Assembly (NCBI RefSeq): GCF_016711335.1
Contig: NZ_JADJTF010000001.1
Coordinates: 3,348,001 to 3,412,000, forward strand
DNA: 64,000 nucleotides
Direction of reading: 5' to 3'
DNA from: Thiofilum sp.
Lineage (GTDB): Bacteria; Pseudomonadota; Gammaproteobacteria; Thiotrichales; Thiotrichaceae
The notes below the pieces were generated by a model that was not told the DNA's origin, made no database searches, and saw only the letters and a program-made list of their open reading frames with translations. The first letter of the stretch is position 1, and each line of letters begins with the position of its first letter. The translations under genes and the position numbers were made by a program. Below, in pieces: positions 1 to 9,495 of this stretch.

Positions 1-1504
1 TCACCTCACCCACATCCTGCACCGCTACCGAACGAGCTTCAGGTGATAGATTAAACACACATACCACACTATGAGCACGGCTAAACGCTAAGACAGGCTC
101 AGCCGTGGCAAAAAACTCCGTATCTCCGGTGCGTAGTTCAGCAAATTGACGCCGCACTTTCAGCATTTGCTTATAGAAATTTAAAACTGAATCAGGATCG
201 TTTAATTGACCTGCAACATGATTCGCCACCTGCGGCGCTTTAATAGGCAACCAAGGCTGACCTTGGGTAAATCCTGCATTCGGTAAACTAGCATCCCAAG
301 CCATTGGAGTACGGCAACCATCACGCCCTTTATTTTCTGGCCAGAAGCGTAAACCCTGAGGATCAGTTAACTCACTATACTCAAGAGCCGTCTCGGTTTG
401 CCCCAGCTCCTCGCCCTGATACATGCACACCGAACCTTCGAGCGATAATAATAATGCCGCTAATTGCTTAGCCAGCGCCTGACGGTTCACGCCATAACTG
501 GCCCAACGGGTCGCTTGACGCGGTACATCGTGATTCGAGAATGCCCAACACGGCCAACCTTTAGGCGCATCAACAAAGAACTCTTGTACACGCTCACGGA
601 TAAACTGTGCACCAAAACCATCACCCAACATTTCAAACGAATAGCACATATGCAAACGCTTGCCCGTGGTGTATTCGCCCATCATCTTAATGGCGTGGTG
701 TGACTCACCCATTTCCCCCACCATCGCCCGATCATCAAACTCATCGAGGAGTGCCCGTAAGCGCTCCATAAAGGCTAAGTTTTCGGGCTGATTTTTAGAG
801 AAAATGTGATATTGCATGGAATACGGATTCCACTCTGGCTTGGCTTTTCTGCGGTAATCGGCGGGGTTATCACGCAATAATGCATCATGAAAATAGAAAT
901 TGACCGTATCCAGACGGAAACCATCCACACCGCGCTCTAGCCAAAAGCGCATAGTCGACAACAGCCAATCCTGTACTTCAGGATTATGAAAATTCAGATC
1001 CGGCTGCTCGACCAAAAAATTATGTAAATAGTACTGATGACGGCGCGTATCCCATTGCCATGCGCCCCCACCAAATACAGATAACCAATTATTCGGCGGT
1101 GAACCATCATGCCTAGGGTCGGCCCACACATACCAATCCGCTTTAGGATTAGTGCGGTTTTGGCGGCTTTCAATAAAGAATGGGTGTTGATCACTGCTAT
1201 GCGAGATGACTTGATCAATAATGACCTTTAGACCTAACTCATGCGCTCGCGCAATCAAGACATCAAAATCGGCTAATGTGCCAAATTCGGGATGAATATC
1301 AGTGTAATTAGAGACATCGTAGCCCATATCCAGCATGGGGGACGGAAAAATAGGCGACAACCAAATCGAGTCAACCCCTAAATCAGCAATATAAGGTAAA
1401 CGTTCGGTAATCCCTTTCAGATCACCAATACCGTCATTATTACTGTCTTGATAAGAACGTGGATAAATTTGATACGTTACTCCACCGCGCCACCACTCAG
1501 TCAT
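1..1504 (-). CDS. Alpha-glucosidase, glycoside hydrolase family 13 (3' end outside window)
   Basis: The product hydrolyses terminal alpha-glucosidic bonds of malto- or isomalto-oligosaccharides, probably in the cytoplasm. About 501 residues are visible; the C-terminus lies beyond the left edge. The protein opens with WWRGGVTYQIYPRSYQDSN, the classic GH13 beginning, followed by GIGDLKGI and a GYDVSNY segment. The three catalytic carboxylates are visible: the nucleophile Asp in GFRLDTVNF, the acid/base Glu in MVGEMGE, and the transition-state Asp in FSNHDVPR. The start ATG at 1504 is preceded by a strong AAGGGGAG ribosome site. LacI-type palindromes lie upstream, suggesting sugar-controlled expression. 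Exact substrate (maltose, isomaltose, sucrose) cannot be read from the motifs; GH13_23-type alpha-glucosidase is my best guess. Confidence 0.93.
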   Translation of the reverse strand, partial: MTEWWRGGVTYQIYPRSYQDSNNDGIGDLKGITERLPYIADLGVDSIWLSPIFPSPMLDMGYDVSNYTDIHPEFGTLADFDVLIARAHELGLKVIIDQVISHSSDQHPFFIESRQNRTNPKADWYVWADPRHDGSPPNNWLSVFGGGAWQWDTRRHQYYLHNFLVEQPDLNFHNPEVQDWLLSTMRFWLERGVDGFRLDTVNFYFHDALLRDNPADYRRKAKPEWNPYSMQYHIFSKNQPENLAFMERLRALLDEFDDRAMVGEMGESHHAIKMMGEYTTGKRLHMCYSFEMLGDGFGAQFIRERVQEFFVDAPKGWPCWAFSNHDVPRQATRWASYGVNRQALAKQLAALLLSLEGSVCMYQGEELGQTETALEYSELTDPQGLRFWPENKGRDGCRTPMAWDASLPNAGFTQGQPWLPIKAPQVANHVAGQLNDPDSVLNFYKQMLKVRRQFAELRTGDTEFFATAEPVLAFSRAHSVVCVFNLSPEARSVAVQDVGEV

Positions 1505-1562
1505 AGCATACTCCCCTTAGTCAATTGGAATTGCCTACTATAAAGCATTGCTTTTAATCATT

Positions 1563-1598
1563 CAAAGCGTTTTGGATAATTTTTAAATCGATTTAAAA
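1563..1598 (-). promoter_or_regulatory. Candidate LacI-family operator pair upstream of the alpha-glucosidase gene
   Basis: A perfect 18-bp palindrome, TTTTAAATCGATTTAAAA, lies at 1581-1598. A near-palindrome with one mismatch, CAAAGCGTTTTG, lies at 1563-1574. Both are centred on CG and fit the general LacI/GalR half-site pattern AANCGNTT. They sit 60-95 bp upstream of the GH13 start codon, where a repressor could block transcription. A third palindrome, AAAGCATTGCTTT, is at 1542-1554. No regulator gene is in the window, so the assignment rests on sequence symmetry and position only. Confidence 0.45.
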
Positions 1599-1691
1599 TA
1601 AATAAGCAGCTTAGCTAGACTGGCTAATTCTAATTGAGTGTTTAAAGGAAGATTGAAGGACCAACCCTCTGTTTACCTTAAAAATATTGCT

Positions 1692-2261
1692 CTATTCAGA
1701 GCCAACTTTAGGACGATAAAACTGTGGCCAACGTTGCGCCACTACTTCACTTGACTCGGCTAGCATATGGCAAGTATTCAAATGCGGGGGTGGCTCTTTG
1801 GCTTGCTCATAAAACTTCATCCCATCTCCGGTTTTGTAGGTAATTAATACCTGAAAGGCAGTGGTAGCAATAGGACCTAGTAATTCAGTGAGATGCGTGC
1901 AGCCATCAACCCCTGCAAAAATTTCTTTAACCTGTTTAGTCCAGCCATTCACGATAGATAAACCTACTAGCCGTTGGAAGCGCTCGGCAATACGCGGACA
2001 ACCCGCAAAAGGTGAATGATCAATCACCGCCTCAGCACTATGCACCTTCATATCCAGATCAATAGTGAGGCGTATCGACATACCATGTAAGGCTTCTCCC
2101 GCATTGATATAGCCATTACGATCACGATTGGGTAAAGGAAACGGTTTAGTATCGGTCATTGAACCTTCAATATCCCATAAACCATCTTCACGTTGATACC
2201 CCTGACAGGTCACTACACGCGTATGCACAGCACGACGTAGGGCGGATTTAGATAAAGGCAT
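1692..2261 (-). CDS. DUF2889 domain protein
   Basis: A 189-residue protein of the DUF2889 family, whose biochemical role is unknown. The typical features are an N-terminal basic start with HTRVVTCQGYQREDG, a segment DGLWDIEGSMTDTK, then GYINAGEALHGMSIRLTID, and a conserved Cys-containing stretch SPFAGCPRI and GVDGCTHLTELLGPIATTA. No signal peptide or membrane segment is seen, so it is probably cytoplasmic. It lies downstream of the acyl-CoA dehydrogenase operon but is separated from it by a terminator-like hairpin, so co-transcription is doubtful. Confidence 0.8.
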   Translation of the reverse strand: MPLSKSALRRAVHTRVVTCQGYQREDGLWDIEGSMTDTKPFPLPNRDRNGYINAGEALHGMSIRLTIDLDMKVHSAEAVIDHSPFAGCPRIAERFQRLVGLSIVNGWTKQVKEIFAGVDGCTHLTELLGPIATTAFQVLITYKTGDGMKFYEQAKEPPPHLNTCHMLAESSEVVAQRWPQFYRPKVGSE

Positions 2262-2288
2262 GTCAAACTCTGCTCCCTGAAAATAATA

Positions 2289-2317
2289 GAGGCTGCTCTA
2301 TCAGCATAGGCAGCCTC
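2289..2317 (-). terminator. Terminator-like hairpin after the acyl-CoA dehydrogenase gene
   Basis: GAGGCTGC (2289-2296) pairs perfectly with GCAGCCTC (2310-2317) across a 13-nt loop. Read on the minus strand the stem is followed by TATTATTTTC, a weak U-rich tail. It lies 56 bp after the stop codon of the acyl-CoA dehydrogenase gene and before the DUF2889 gene. Confidence 0.55.
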
Positions 2318-2372
2318 ACTAGCAAAGTACGATAGTATACTTACAAAAGCTTTTTATTGCACTGCAACAATT

Positions 2373-4112
2373 TTAAAACTGTTCAACACTTAAGGCCATA
2401 ATGCTTTGGCTTCCGGCTTTTAAAGCACTCAAATGACTCAAAGCACGCGGCAATAAATGCTCACAATAAAACTGAGTAGTGACTAATTTAGCATTTAAGT
2501 AAGTGGGATCACCCTCGCCTTGTGCTAATAATGTTTGTGCGGCTTGCGCACCTTTAATGAGCAGCCAGCCACCACATAAATAGCCCATAAGCATCATTAG
2601 ATTGACACTAGCACTCCCCGCTAATTGACTATCACTCGCCACATTGTTGAGGATAAAGTCACGCGCTTCTTGTCCAGCCGCGAGTGCAGCAGCAAAGTTA
2701 GGATAAGCACTCGCCTCTAATTCAGCCATTTCAGCCAATAATAATCCTAAGCCTTCACCACGATCTGCTAGAGTTTTACGCCCGATGAGATCAGCCGCTT
2801 GTATGCCTGTTGTACCCTCATAAATCGTGAGGATACGTGCATCACGATAATGCTGGGCAGCTCCCGTTTCTTCAATAAAGCCCATGCCCCCATGAATTTG
2901 TACCCCTAAATAGGTCAATTCTTGGGACAGTTCAGTGAGCCACCCTTTGACTATCGGGGTATACAGTTCAACTCGTGCAGTATGAATCGCCGCCTTAGCG
3001 CTATCCGACTCATAACGCGCTCTATCCACCTCAGCCGCTGCGGTAAAGGCCAAAGCTCGCATGGCTTCAATACCCGATTTCATGGTCATGAGCATACGTC
3101 TGACATCAGCATGCTCAATAATCGGAATGCGTGAACCATCACGGCGTGTGCCTTGGAGACGATCTTTAGCATATTGACGCGCTAATTGATAAGCACGCTC
3201 CGAGATAGATAAACCCTGTAACCCGACGGCTTGACGAGCGTGATTCATCATAGTGAACATATAGGGCAAGCCTTTATTCGCCTCCCCGACTAAATAGCCC
3301 ACTGCATTATCAAACAACATCACACAAGTGGGACTAGCATGAATACCGAGCTTATGTTCTAAGGATAAACACGAGGCACTATTACGCTCACCTAAACTAC
3401 CGTCACTATTGACCAAATACTTAGGCACGATAAACAGCGAAATACCTTTCACCCCTACTGGAGCATCCGGCAAACGCGCTAATACTAAATGCACAATATT
3501 GTCAGTCATTTGGTGATCGCCCCAAGTGATGAAAATCTTTTGTCCACTTAGTAAATAATGATCACCATTCGGTACAGCCTTGGTTTTCACGGCGGCCAAA
3601 TCTGAACCTGCATCCGGTTCAGTCAGATTCATAGTGCCCGTCCATTCACCGGAGGCCATGCGCGGTAAGTAAATGGATTGCAATTCATGACTCGCATGAT
3701 GCCCAATACTTTCCATCGCTCCTTGACTCAACATAGGGCACAAAGCATAGGACATATTGGCGGCTTGCCAAATTTCATTCACCGCCGTACCAATCACATT
3801 AGGCAGAGCTTGACCACCAAACTCTTCAGCAGCCCCTAAAGATAACCAACCCGCCTCGGCAAACTGTTGATAAGCCTCTTTAAAGCCTGCGGTTTCTTGC
3901 ACACCTTGCTCACCCAAAGTCGGTGGGTTTTGATCCCCAAACCAATTGAGGGGAGCCAGTACATCGGTCGCAAACTTACCCGCTTCATCTAAAATCGTAA
4001 CTGCTAGATCCGTATTGATCTCAGTTAAACCCGCTTGCTCACATAAAGCATCGAGTTGTACTACATGGCGTAATACAAATTCTGCATCTTGCGAGTTAGC
4101 TAAATAAGTCAT
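2373..4112 (-). CDS. Acyl-CoA dehydrogenase (FAD-dependent, DmdC-like subgroup)
   Basis: The enzyme introduces an alpha,beta double bond into an acyl-CoA and passes the electrons to ETF. At 579 residues it is longer than the standard 380-residue family and carries the additional C-terminal domain found in the 3-methylmercaptopropionyl-CoA dehydrogenase (DmdC)/large FadE-like group. Visible signatures are MNLTEPDAGSDLAAVKTKA in the FAD-binding middle domain, QIHGGMGFIEE, and ILTIYEGTTGIQA, which holds the catalytic Glu. It is the third gene of an etfB-etfA-dehydrogenase operon, 10 bp after etfA, with a GAGGAG ribosome site. The adjacent genes supply its electron acceptor. Substrate is unknown; medium or long fatty acyl-CoA, or a sulfur-containing acyl-CoA, are both possible. 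Confidence 0.92.
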   Translation of the reverse strand: MTYLANSQDAEFVLRHVVQLDALCEQAGLTEINTDLAVTILDEAGKFATDVLAPLNWFGDQNPPTLGEQGVQETAGFKEAYQQFAEAGWLSLGAAEEFGGQALPNVIGTAVNEIWQAANMSYALCPMLSQGAMESIGHHASHELQSIYLPRMASGEWTGTMNLTEPDAGSDLAAVKTKAVPNGDHYLLSGQKIFITWGDHQMTDNIVHLVLARLPDAPVGVKGISLFIVPKYLVNSDGSLGERNSASCLSLEHKLGIHASPTCVMLFDNAVGYLVGEANKGLPYMFTMMNHARQAVGLQGLSISERAYQLARQYAKDRLQGTRRDGSRIPIIEHADVRRMLMTMKSGIEAMRALAFTAAAEVDRARYESDSAKAAIHTARVELYTPIVKGWLTELSQELTYLGVQIHGGMGFIEETGAAQHYRDARILTIYEGTTGIQAADLIGRKTLADRGEGLGLLLAEMAELEASAYPNFAAALAAGQEARDFILNNVASDSQLAGSASVNLMMLMGYLCGGWLLIKGAQAAQTLLAQGEGDPTYLNAKLVTTQFYCEHLLPRALSHLSALKAGSQSIMALSVEQF

Positions 4113-4122
4113 GGCTGACTCC

Positions 4123-5052
4123 TCAAAGTTTGGAGGTTAGTTCAGGTACAGCGCTGAATAAATCGGCGACTAAACCATAATCCGCCACTTGGAAAATCGG
4201 TGCTTCAGGGTCTTTATTAATCGCCACAATCACTTTGGAATCCTTCATACCCGCTAGATGCTGGATAGCGCCCGAAATACCTACCGCAATATAAAGCTCC
4301 GGTGCAACTACCTTTCCGGTTTGTCCTACTTGCATATCATTGGGAACAAAGCCTGCATCTACCGCAGCGCGTGACGCCCCTACTGCCGCATTGAGCTTAT
4401 CGGCTAGTGCATAAATAAGGCTAAAGTTTTCACCTGATCCCACACCGCGTCCACCGGATACCACAATGCGAGCAGCCGTTAACTCTGGACGATCCGATTT
4501 AACCACTTCTTCGCCTACAAAGCGGGTTTTAGTCGCCTCGAATACTTCATTCACTACCTCTAAACTCGCAGATCCTCCGGTATTGGCTGCTGCTGGAAAG
4601 GCGGTGCTGCGAATAGTCAATAATTTAATAGCCTCCGAACTCTGCACCGTAGCTATCGCATTCCCTGCATAAATCGGGCGCTTAAAAGTATCGGGACTCA
4701 TGACGGCAATCACATCACCAACCACATTAACCCCTAATAAGGCGGCCGCACGCGGCATAAAGTCTTTACCATTCGCCGTAGCAGGCGCTAGCACATGGGT
4801 ATAGTTTTTAGCTAACGAAGCAATTAACTTAGCGACATTTTCGGCTAAGTGATGCGCATACGCCGCATTATCAGCCAGCAATACCTTACTCACCCCAGCA
4901 ATGACCTGTGCTGCTTCGGCTGCACTCTGGCACTCTGACCCTATCACCACCAGATCAATATTGCCCCCCATTTTTTGGGCTGCACTGATAGCATTTAACG
5001 TAGCAGGTTTGAGGGTTTGATTATCGTGTTCAGCAATAACTAGAATACTCAT
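4123..5052 (-). CDS. etfA: Electron transfer flavoprotein alpha subunit
   Basis: This is the large, FAD-binding subunit of the heterodimeric ETF, which shuttles electrons from acyl-CoA dehydrogenases to ETF:ubiquinone oxidoreductase. At about 309 residues it has normal length. It opens [11 protein letters not shown]; the C-terminal FAD domain shows [34 protein letters not shown] and a final [12 protein letters not shown] chose the ATG at 5052, which has GAGAGAG upstream; an in-frame TTG at 5067 overlaps the etfB stop and would add five residues. Between etfB and the dehydrogenase gene in one operon. Confidence 0.95.
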   Translation of the reverse strand: MSILVIAEHDNQTLKPATLNAISAAQKMGGNIDLVVIGSECQSAAEAAQVIAGVSKVLLADNAAYAHHLAENVAKLIASLAKNYTHVLAPATANGKDFMPRAAALLGVNVVGDVIAVMSPDTFKRPIYAGNAIATVQSSEAIKLLTIRSTAFPAAANTGGSASLEVVNEVFEATKTRFVGEEVVKSDRPELTAARIVVSGGRGVGSGENFSLIYALADKLNAAVGASRAAVDAGFVPNDMQVGQTGKVVAPELYIAVGISGAIQHLAGMKDSKVIVAINKDPEAPIFQVADYGLVADLFSAVPELTSKL

Positions 5053-5063
5053 GACGCTCTCTC

Positions 5064-5825
5064 TCAAATCACATTAGCTTTATTTTTTAGACAATCGATT
5101 AAAGCATCGACACTCTCAACCTTAATTCCTCCCTGACGTTCAGCCGGTGCTTCTACTCTTAAGGTTTGCACTTTTTTGCTGATCTCTACGCCCAAATCAG
5201 CAGGCGTAGTGGTCTTAACTTCTTTTTTCTTCGCTTTCATAATATCGGGTAACTTGATATAGCGTGGCTCATTCAGGCGCAGATCCACTGTAACCACAGC
5301 GGGCAGCGTTAAAGCCAAGGTTTGTAAACCACCATCGACCTCACGGGTCACCAGCACTTCATGGTTATCAATCATTACTTTCGAGGCAAAGGTGGCTTGT
5401 GGCCAATCTAATAAGGCAGCCAACATCTGTCCGGTCTGATTATTATCCGAATCAATAGCTTGCTTACCGAGGAACATTAAATCTGGTTGTTCCGTTTCGA
5501 GCACTTTAGCGAGTAAGGTAGCCACGGTGAGCGCATCTAAATCAGTAGTGCCGGTTTCTATATGAATGCCTCTATCGGCTCCCATCGCTAAAGCTGAACG
5601 TACTTGCTCTTGAGCCGCCTTAGGACCAATCGTGACGACAACCACAGCACTCGCTTTACCTGCTTCTTTGAGTCTGACTGCCTCTTCCACAGCAATCTCG
5701 CAAAACGGGTTGAGCGACATTTTGACGTTCTCAAGGTCAACATTACTATTGTCAGGTTTCACGCGCACTTTGACGCTGTAATCAATAACGCGCTTAATCG
5801 CAACTACTATTTTCATCTTGCACAT
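5064..5825 (-). CDS. etfB: Electron transfer flavoprotein beta subunit
   Basis: The small, AMP-binding ETF subunit, 253 residues. It has the canonical beginning [19 protein letters not shown] followed by [19 protein letters not shown], and the ETF-beta signature region with [20 protein letters not shown] near the C-terminus. First gene of the etfB-etfA-acyl-CoA dehydrogenase operon. The longer start (MCKM, 5825) and the internal ATG at 5816 are both possible; the second gives the family's usual N-terminus. Confidence 0.95.
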   Translation of the reverse strand: MCKMKIVVAIKRVIDYSVKVRVKPDNSNVDLENVKMSLNPFCEIAVEEAVRLKEAGKASAVVVVTIGPKAAQEQVRSALAMGADRGIHIETGTTDLDALTVATLLAKVLETEQPDLMFLGKQAIDSDNNQTGQMLAALLDWPQATFASKVMIDNHEVLVTREVDGGLQTLALTLPAVVTVDLRLNEPRYIKLPDIMKAKKKEVKTTTPADLGVEISKKVQTLRVEAPAERQGGIKVESVDALIDCLKNKANVI

Positions 5826-5900
5826 TCATCCTGTTAAAAATTATTCACTGGTCTGGTGGCATTACCAGAGAAAAGGGTAATTAACCTAAGCTAACTACCC

Positions 5901-5948
5901 AAAAAAAAGGCTCAGAAAGATTTGAGGAGTCGATGCTCTCCGAGCCTT
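5901..5948 (-). terminator. Rho-independent terminator after the acyl-CoA ligase gene
   Basis: AAGGCTC (5907-5913) pairs with GAGCCTT (5942-5948), with further partial pairing inside. On the minus strand the stem is followed directly by an eight-T run (5908-5901). It begins 15 bp beyond the ligase stop codon and separates the ligase from the etfBA operon, which must therefore have its own promoter in the remaining ~75 bp. Confidence 0.8.
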
Positions 5949-5962
5949 ACTAAACGTAAGAC

Positions 5963-7585
5963 CTAGGAGGCATTATTAGCCCATTGGCGCAGAATAAACT
6001 TTTGTACTTTACCGGTTGAGGTGCGCGGCAAATCCACAAATATCACTTTCTTGGGTACTTTAAAGCGTGCCATGTTTTGGCGACAATACTCAATCACCTC
6101 TTCTTCCGTTAAAGTAGCGCCCTCCACTAATTTAATGAAAGCACACGGCACTTCGCCCCATTTTTCATCATGCTTAGCAACGACCGCTACATCTTGAATC
6201 TGAGGATGGCGATAAAGCGTATCCTCTAGCTCAATACTCGAAATATTTTCGCCCCCCGAAATAATAATATCTTTGGAGCGATCTTTAATCTCGATATAAC
6301 CATCAGGATGCCAAACCGCTAAATCACCGGAATGAAACCAGCCGCCCTCAAACGAAGCTTCTGTAGTTTTTGGATTTTTGAGATAGCCTTTCATGACGAT
6401 ATTGCCACGCATAAAGACTTCACCCATGGTTTGACCATCTTGAGGTACGGGTTCTAAGGTATCAGGATGAGCAACCATTAAGCCTTCTTGCATCGGTACG
6501 CGCACCCCTTGACGGGCTTTTAGGCGAGCTTTTTCTTCAGTCGAGCAGCTATTCCAATCATCATTCCACTCACTGACCACGCAAGGACCATAAGTCTCAG
6601 TCAAACCATAGACATGAGTGACACTAAAGTTCATTTCTTCCATGCTTTGAATCACGGCGGCAGGCGGCGGTGCACCAGCGGTCATGACTTTGACCGGATG
6701 AGTGAGACGGGCTTTAGCTTCGGGGGGTATGCCCGCAATCATACTGAGTACAATAGGCGCACCACAGAAATGATCGACCTTTTCTTCGGCGATTAAATCT
6801 ACAATTTTATCGGCGCGGACATGGCGCAAGCAGACGCTTACCCCTGCAATAGCCGCTATAGTCCAAGGAAAACACCAGCCATTGCAGTGGAACATAGGCA
6901 AGGTCCACAAATACTTAGCATGATTGGGCATACCCCATGACAGCGCATTACTCACGGCATTGAGATAGGCCCCACGATGATGATACACCACCCCTTTCGG
7001 GTCACCTGTTGTACCTGACGTGTAATTGAGGCTAATAGCATCCCATTCATTAGCAGGATTAGACCAAACAAATTCAGGATCACCTTGAGCAATGAATTGC
7101 TCATACGTCATCTCACCAAGCCATTCTCCACCTGCAAAACTTGGATCATCAATATCGATGACGGGTGGGGGATTATCCATAAGCGCTAGCGCTTGCTTCA
7201 CAATCGGGGTAAGTTCGCGCTCAGTAATGAGTAATTTAGCCTCAGCATGCTGGAGAATAAACGCGACGGTTGCCGCATCAAGACGCGTATTAATGGAATT
7301 AAGTATTGCACCCACCATCGGCACACCGAAATGAGCTTCAAAGTGTTCGGGAAGATTGGGACAAATAATCGATACCGTGTCACCTACCCCAATACCGCGT
7401 CGGCTTAAAGCACTGGCTAATTGACGGCAACGAGTATAGGTTTCACTCCAAGTCCGCCGCACTGCACCGTGAACCATCGCAAGTTTATTCGGGTAAACCT
7501 CAGCGGTACGCTTTAAAAAACTTAAGGGACTTAAAGACTCATAATTGGCCACAACAGGGTCTAAATGCTGTTGATAGATATTCAT
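5963..7585 (-). CDS. Acyl-CoA ligase (AMP-forming, DmdB/medium-chain type)
   Basis: The enzyme activates a carboxylic acid to its CoA thioester through an acyl-adenylate. It has 540 residues, the usual family length. The phosphate-binding loop reads LNYTSGTTGDPKGVVYHHRG, the adenylate-binding motif HVYGLTETYGP follows, then GWFHSGDLAVWHPDGYIEI with the hinge Asp-Arg-Ser-Lys, and a C-terminal PRTSTGKVQK containing the catalytic Lys. Overall it resembles the 3-methylmercaptopropionate-CoA ligase/medium-chain fatty acid ligase group. Upstream of, and same direction as, etfBA-acyl-CoA dehydrogenase, which suggests a ligase-dehydrogenase-ETF pathway module, though a terminator stands between them. 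Confidence 0.92.
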   Translation of the reverse strand: MNIYQQHLDPVVANYESLSPLSFLKRTAEVYPNKLAMVHGAVRRTWSETYTRCRQLASALSRRGIGVGDTVSIICPNLPEHFEAHFGVPMVGAILNSINTRLDAATVAFILQHAEAKLLITERELTPIVKQALALMDNPPPVIDIDDPSFAGGEWLGEMTYEQFIAQGDPEFVWSNPANEWDAISLNYTSGTTGDPKGVVYHHRGAYLNAVSNALSWGMPNHAKYLWTLPMFHCNGWCFPWTIAAIAGVSVCLRHVRADKIVDLIAEEKVDHFCGAPIVLSMIAGIPPEAKARLTHPVKVMTAGAPPPAAVIQSMEEMNFSVTHVYGLTETYGPCVVSEWNDDWNSCSTEEKARLKARQGVRVPMQEGLMVAHPDTLEPVPQDGQTMGEVFMRGNIVMKGYLKNPKTTEASFEGGWFHSGDLAVWHPDGYIEIKDRSKDIIISGGENISSIELEDTLYRHPQIQDVAVVAKHDEKWGEVPCAFIKLVEGATLTEEEVIEYCRQNMARFKVPKKVIFVDLPRTSTGKVQKFILRQWANNAS

Positions 7586-7641
7586 GCCTCCTCCTTTTAG
7601 CTTATACGTCTACCTTAGCTTAAGATTTAGTGATCTGTCAC

Positions 7642-7691
7642 GCAAAAAACCGTTTTTGCCCCTCAGTTGGCTAGTCCTTGCAAACTGAGGG
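7642..7691 (-). terminator. Double hairpin, probable terminator
   Basis: CCCTCAGTT (7660-7668) pairs perfectly with AACTGAGGG (7683-7691). Immediately beyond it, GCAAAAA (7642-7648) pairs with TTTTTGC (7653-7659). On the minus strand this gives a GC-containing hairpin followed by a run-rich second hairpin, 17 bp after the stop of the Pro/Thr-rich membrane protein gene. Confidence 0.55.
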
Positions 7692-7707
7692 ACAAGATCA
7701 CCTGAGT

Positions 7708-9285
7708 CTAGTTGGTTAACTCTTCATAGTCATTAGGCGTTACCGTAAAGGTATACACCGTCGGTGCTCCGGCTTGGACTCTAATCGTCTCACGCCCGCG
7801 CATCCCCTGATAATGAATATTCACCAATACATCCTGAGCCGGCAAACTGAGTTCAGCAATAGCGACCCTACGGAAGCGCTCAAGCACATTACCGCGTAAA
7901 TCCGTGACCGTAAAATCCACTGCAAGCGGACTATTATCAATACCTGAAACTGCATGTAACTCAAGACTTCCCATAGGAGTTACGAATTGCGGTTCCTCAC
8001 CCTGATTCTGCACTGTGTCTATCTCACTACCTGGAGGTGGAATAAAAGGCTGAGCCGGGTTATTCGGTATAGGTCTAGGTTTTAAACGCGGATCTTCTGA
8101 TGAAGTCAAGGGCGGTACTATCGGCTCTAAAATAGGTTTATTCAACTCTGGCTCTGGTAAAGTAACCACAGGTGGCGGCGCTACTGGTGGAGTACTGGAT
8201 TGAGCGGGTGTATTAGGTAATGTTGGAGCGGGTTTTAAGACAGGCGCATTATTCACCAATGCCTGCATATTAAAGGTAACACGAGTCGCTTTATCCTGAT
8301 TAATTTTAATTTCTTGGATCAAATCCGCTTTGTCTTTGGCTTTAACCGTAATTTTATAAGTCCCCGGCTCCAATAGAAAATCCGCTGAAGTAGTATACGT
8401 TTTACTGGCAATATGCACGCCATTAGGTTTTTGCACATAAATATTAGCGCGTACTGCTTGACCACTTCCGGCGGCTTTAACAATGACTTGCAAGGTTCCT
8501 TCTTGAATAAGCGGTGGTTCATTGGTGCTAGGAGCAGGATCGGTCGCGGTTGCAGGAGGGGTGGTCATACTAGGAGGTAGCGTGAAATTTTCCATCTTAG
8601 TCTGATTACCCACAATTTGTACCGTGCGGGTATTGCGTTTGCCATTAATGCTCACTGTGGCTTTATAAGTCCCCGGAGGTAATTCAAAAAGCCCCACATC
8701 ACTATTTTGCTGCATCGCTACTTGCACATCTTGGCTATCGGTAATAATAAAATTGCCCTTAGGCTTAGCATCTAAATTAGCCGGATCGATTAAGACTAAT
8801 TGTAATTTACCTAACACGGGAGCGGGTGCAGGTATATCCACCATTTGTGGCGTAGTCACAGTAGTGGTATTGCTTTGCGTAGGCGCTGGAGGTTGAGGCA
8901 CATTATTTGGTGTCGGCTGTTGTGCAGGAGGAATACTGGCTTGTGGTGTGCCTTGCAGCGTGGGTACTTGAGGCAGACCTGTATCGGGAGTTTGTGCGAC
9001 ATCTTGCTGGCTGGTAGGTTCTATAATGCTGGGCTGCTCGGCAGGTGGTGTAGGCACTGTCGCATCAGGTGCAGGTGCAGGAACATTGGTGGTAGTGTTA
9101 GAGGTAAGCGCAGTCGACTGTGTAGTAGCTGGCGCGGGTGCTGTTGATACTGGGTTGGTAGTAGTGGCATTCGGTACGGGTGTATTAGTAGGGCGTTGTA
9201 AAGTGCTTTTAATCCCCACGACCGCAAAAACAATTAATACTCCTAAGAGTACCCCTATGACTAAGCGCTTGACTAAAGTGCTCAT
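7708..9285 (-). CDS. Membrane-anchored Pro/Thr-rich protein with three PEGA/CarboxypepD_reg-like repeats
   Basis: Function not recognised. From the ATG at 9285 the protein (525 residues) begins with a short basic stretch MSTLVKRL and one hydrophobic helix (IGVLLGVLIVFAVVGI), so it should be anchored in the inner membrane with the rest in the periplasm. A low-complexity Pro/Thr/Ala/Gln linker of about 130 residues follows, then three similar beta-sandwich units. The first two carry the turn motif PPGTYKATV or EPGTYKITV, the third a decayed version. A second Pro-rich linker joins units two and three. Such repeats are usually carbohydrate- or protein-binding. An upstream in-frame ATG at 9330 would add 15 residues before the anchor; I judged it unlikely. 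Single-gene unit. Confidence 0.7.
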   Translation of the reverse strand: MSTLVKRLVIGVLLGVLIVFAVVGIKSTLQRPTNTPVPNATTTNPVSTAPAPATTQSTALTSNTTTNVPAPAPDATVPTPPAEQPSIIEPTSQQDVAQTPDTGLPQVPTLQGTPQASIPPAQQPTPNNVPQPPAPTQSNTTTVTTPQMVDIPAPAPVLGKLQLVLIDPANLDAKPKGNFIITDSQDVQVAMQQNSDVGLFELPPGTYKATVSINGKRNTRTVQIVGNQTKMENFTLPPSMTTPPATATDPAPSTNEPPLIQEGTLQVIVKAAGSGQAVRANIYVQKPNGVHIASKTYTTSADFLLEPGTYKITVKAKDKADLIQEIKINQDKATRVTFNMQALVNNAPVLKPAPTLPNTPAQSSTPPVAPPPVVTLPEPELNKPILEPIVPPLTSSEDPRLKPRPIPNNPAQPFIPPPGSEIDTVQNQGEEPQFVTPMGSLELHAVSGIDNSPLAVDFTVTDLRGNVLERFRRVAIAELSLPAQDVLVNIHYQGMRGRETIRVQAGAPTVYTFTVTPNDYEELTN

Positions 9286-9495
9286 GCGAATATGCGCTCC
9301 CTGTTTGCACAAAAGATGAATAAGATCCAACCTAAATTTAACACTTAAGTAGGTGTTATAGGTGATCTTGTTTTGAGTGGTATAGCCTTATCATTCACTA
9401 ATTTATGGCGGAATAAAAGAGTATTGAGTCCGCTCTAGGCTTTAGAGTAGGCTCTAGGCTGAATTAATCATTTAATCTAGCTGCTAAACCCACTT

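Noticed and set aside
7092..9319. Several plus-strand frames of 80-100 codons opposite the ligase and Pro/Thr-rich genes
   Set aside because: They mirror biased codon use of the real minus-strand genes; low-complexity proteins routinely leave open antisense frames.
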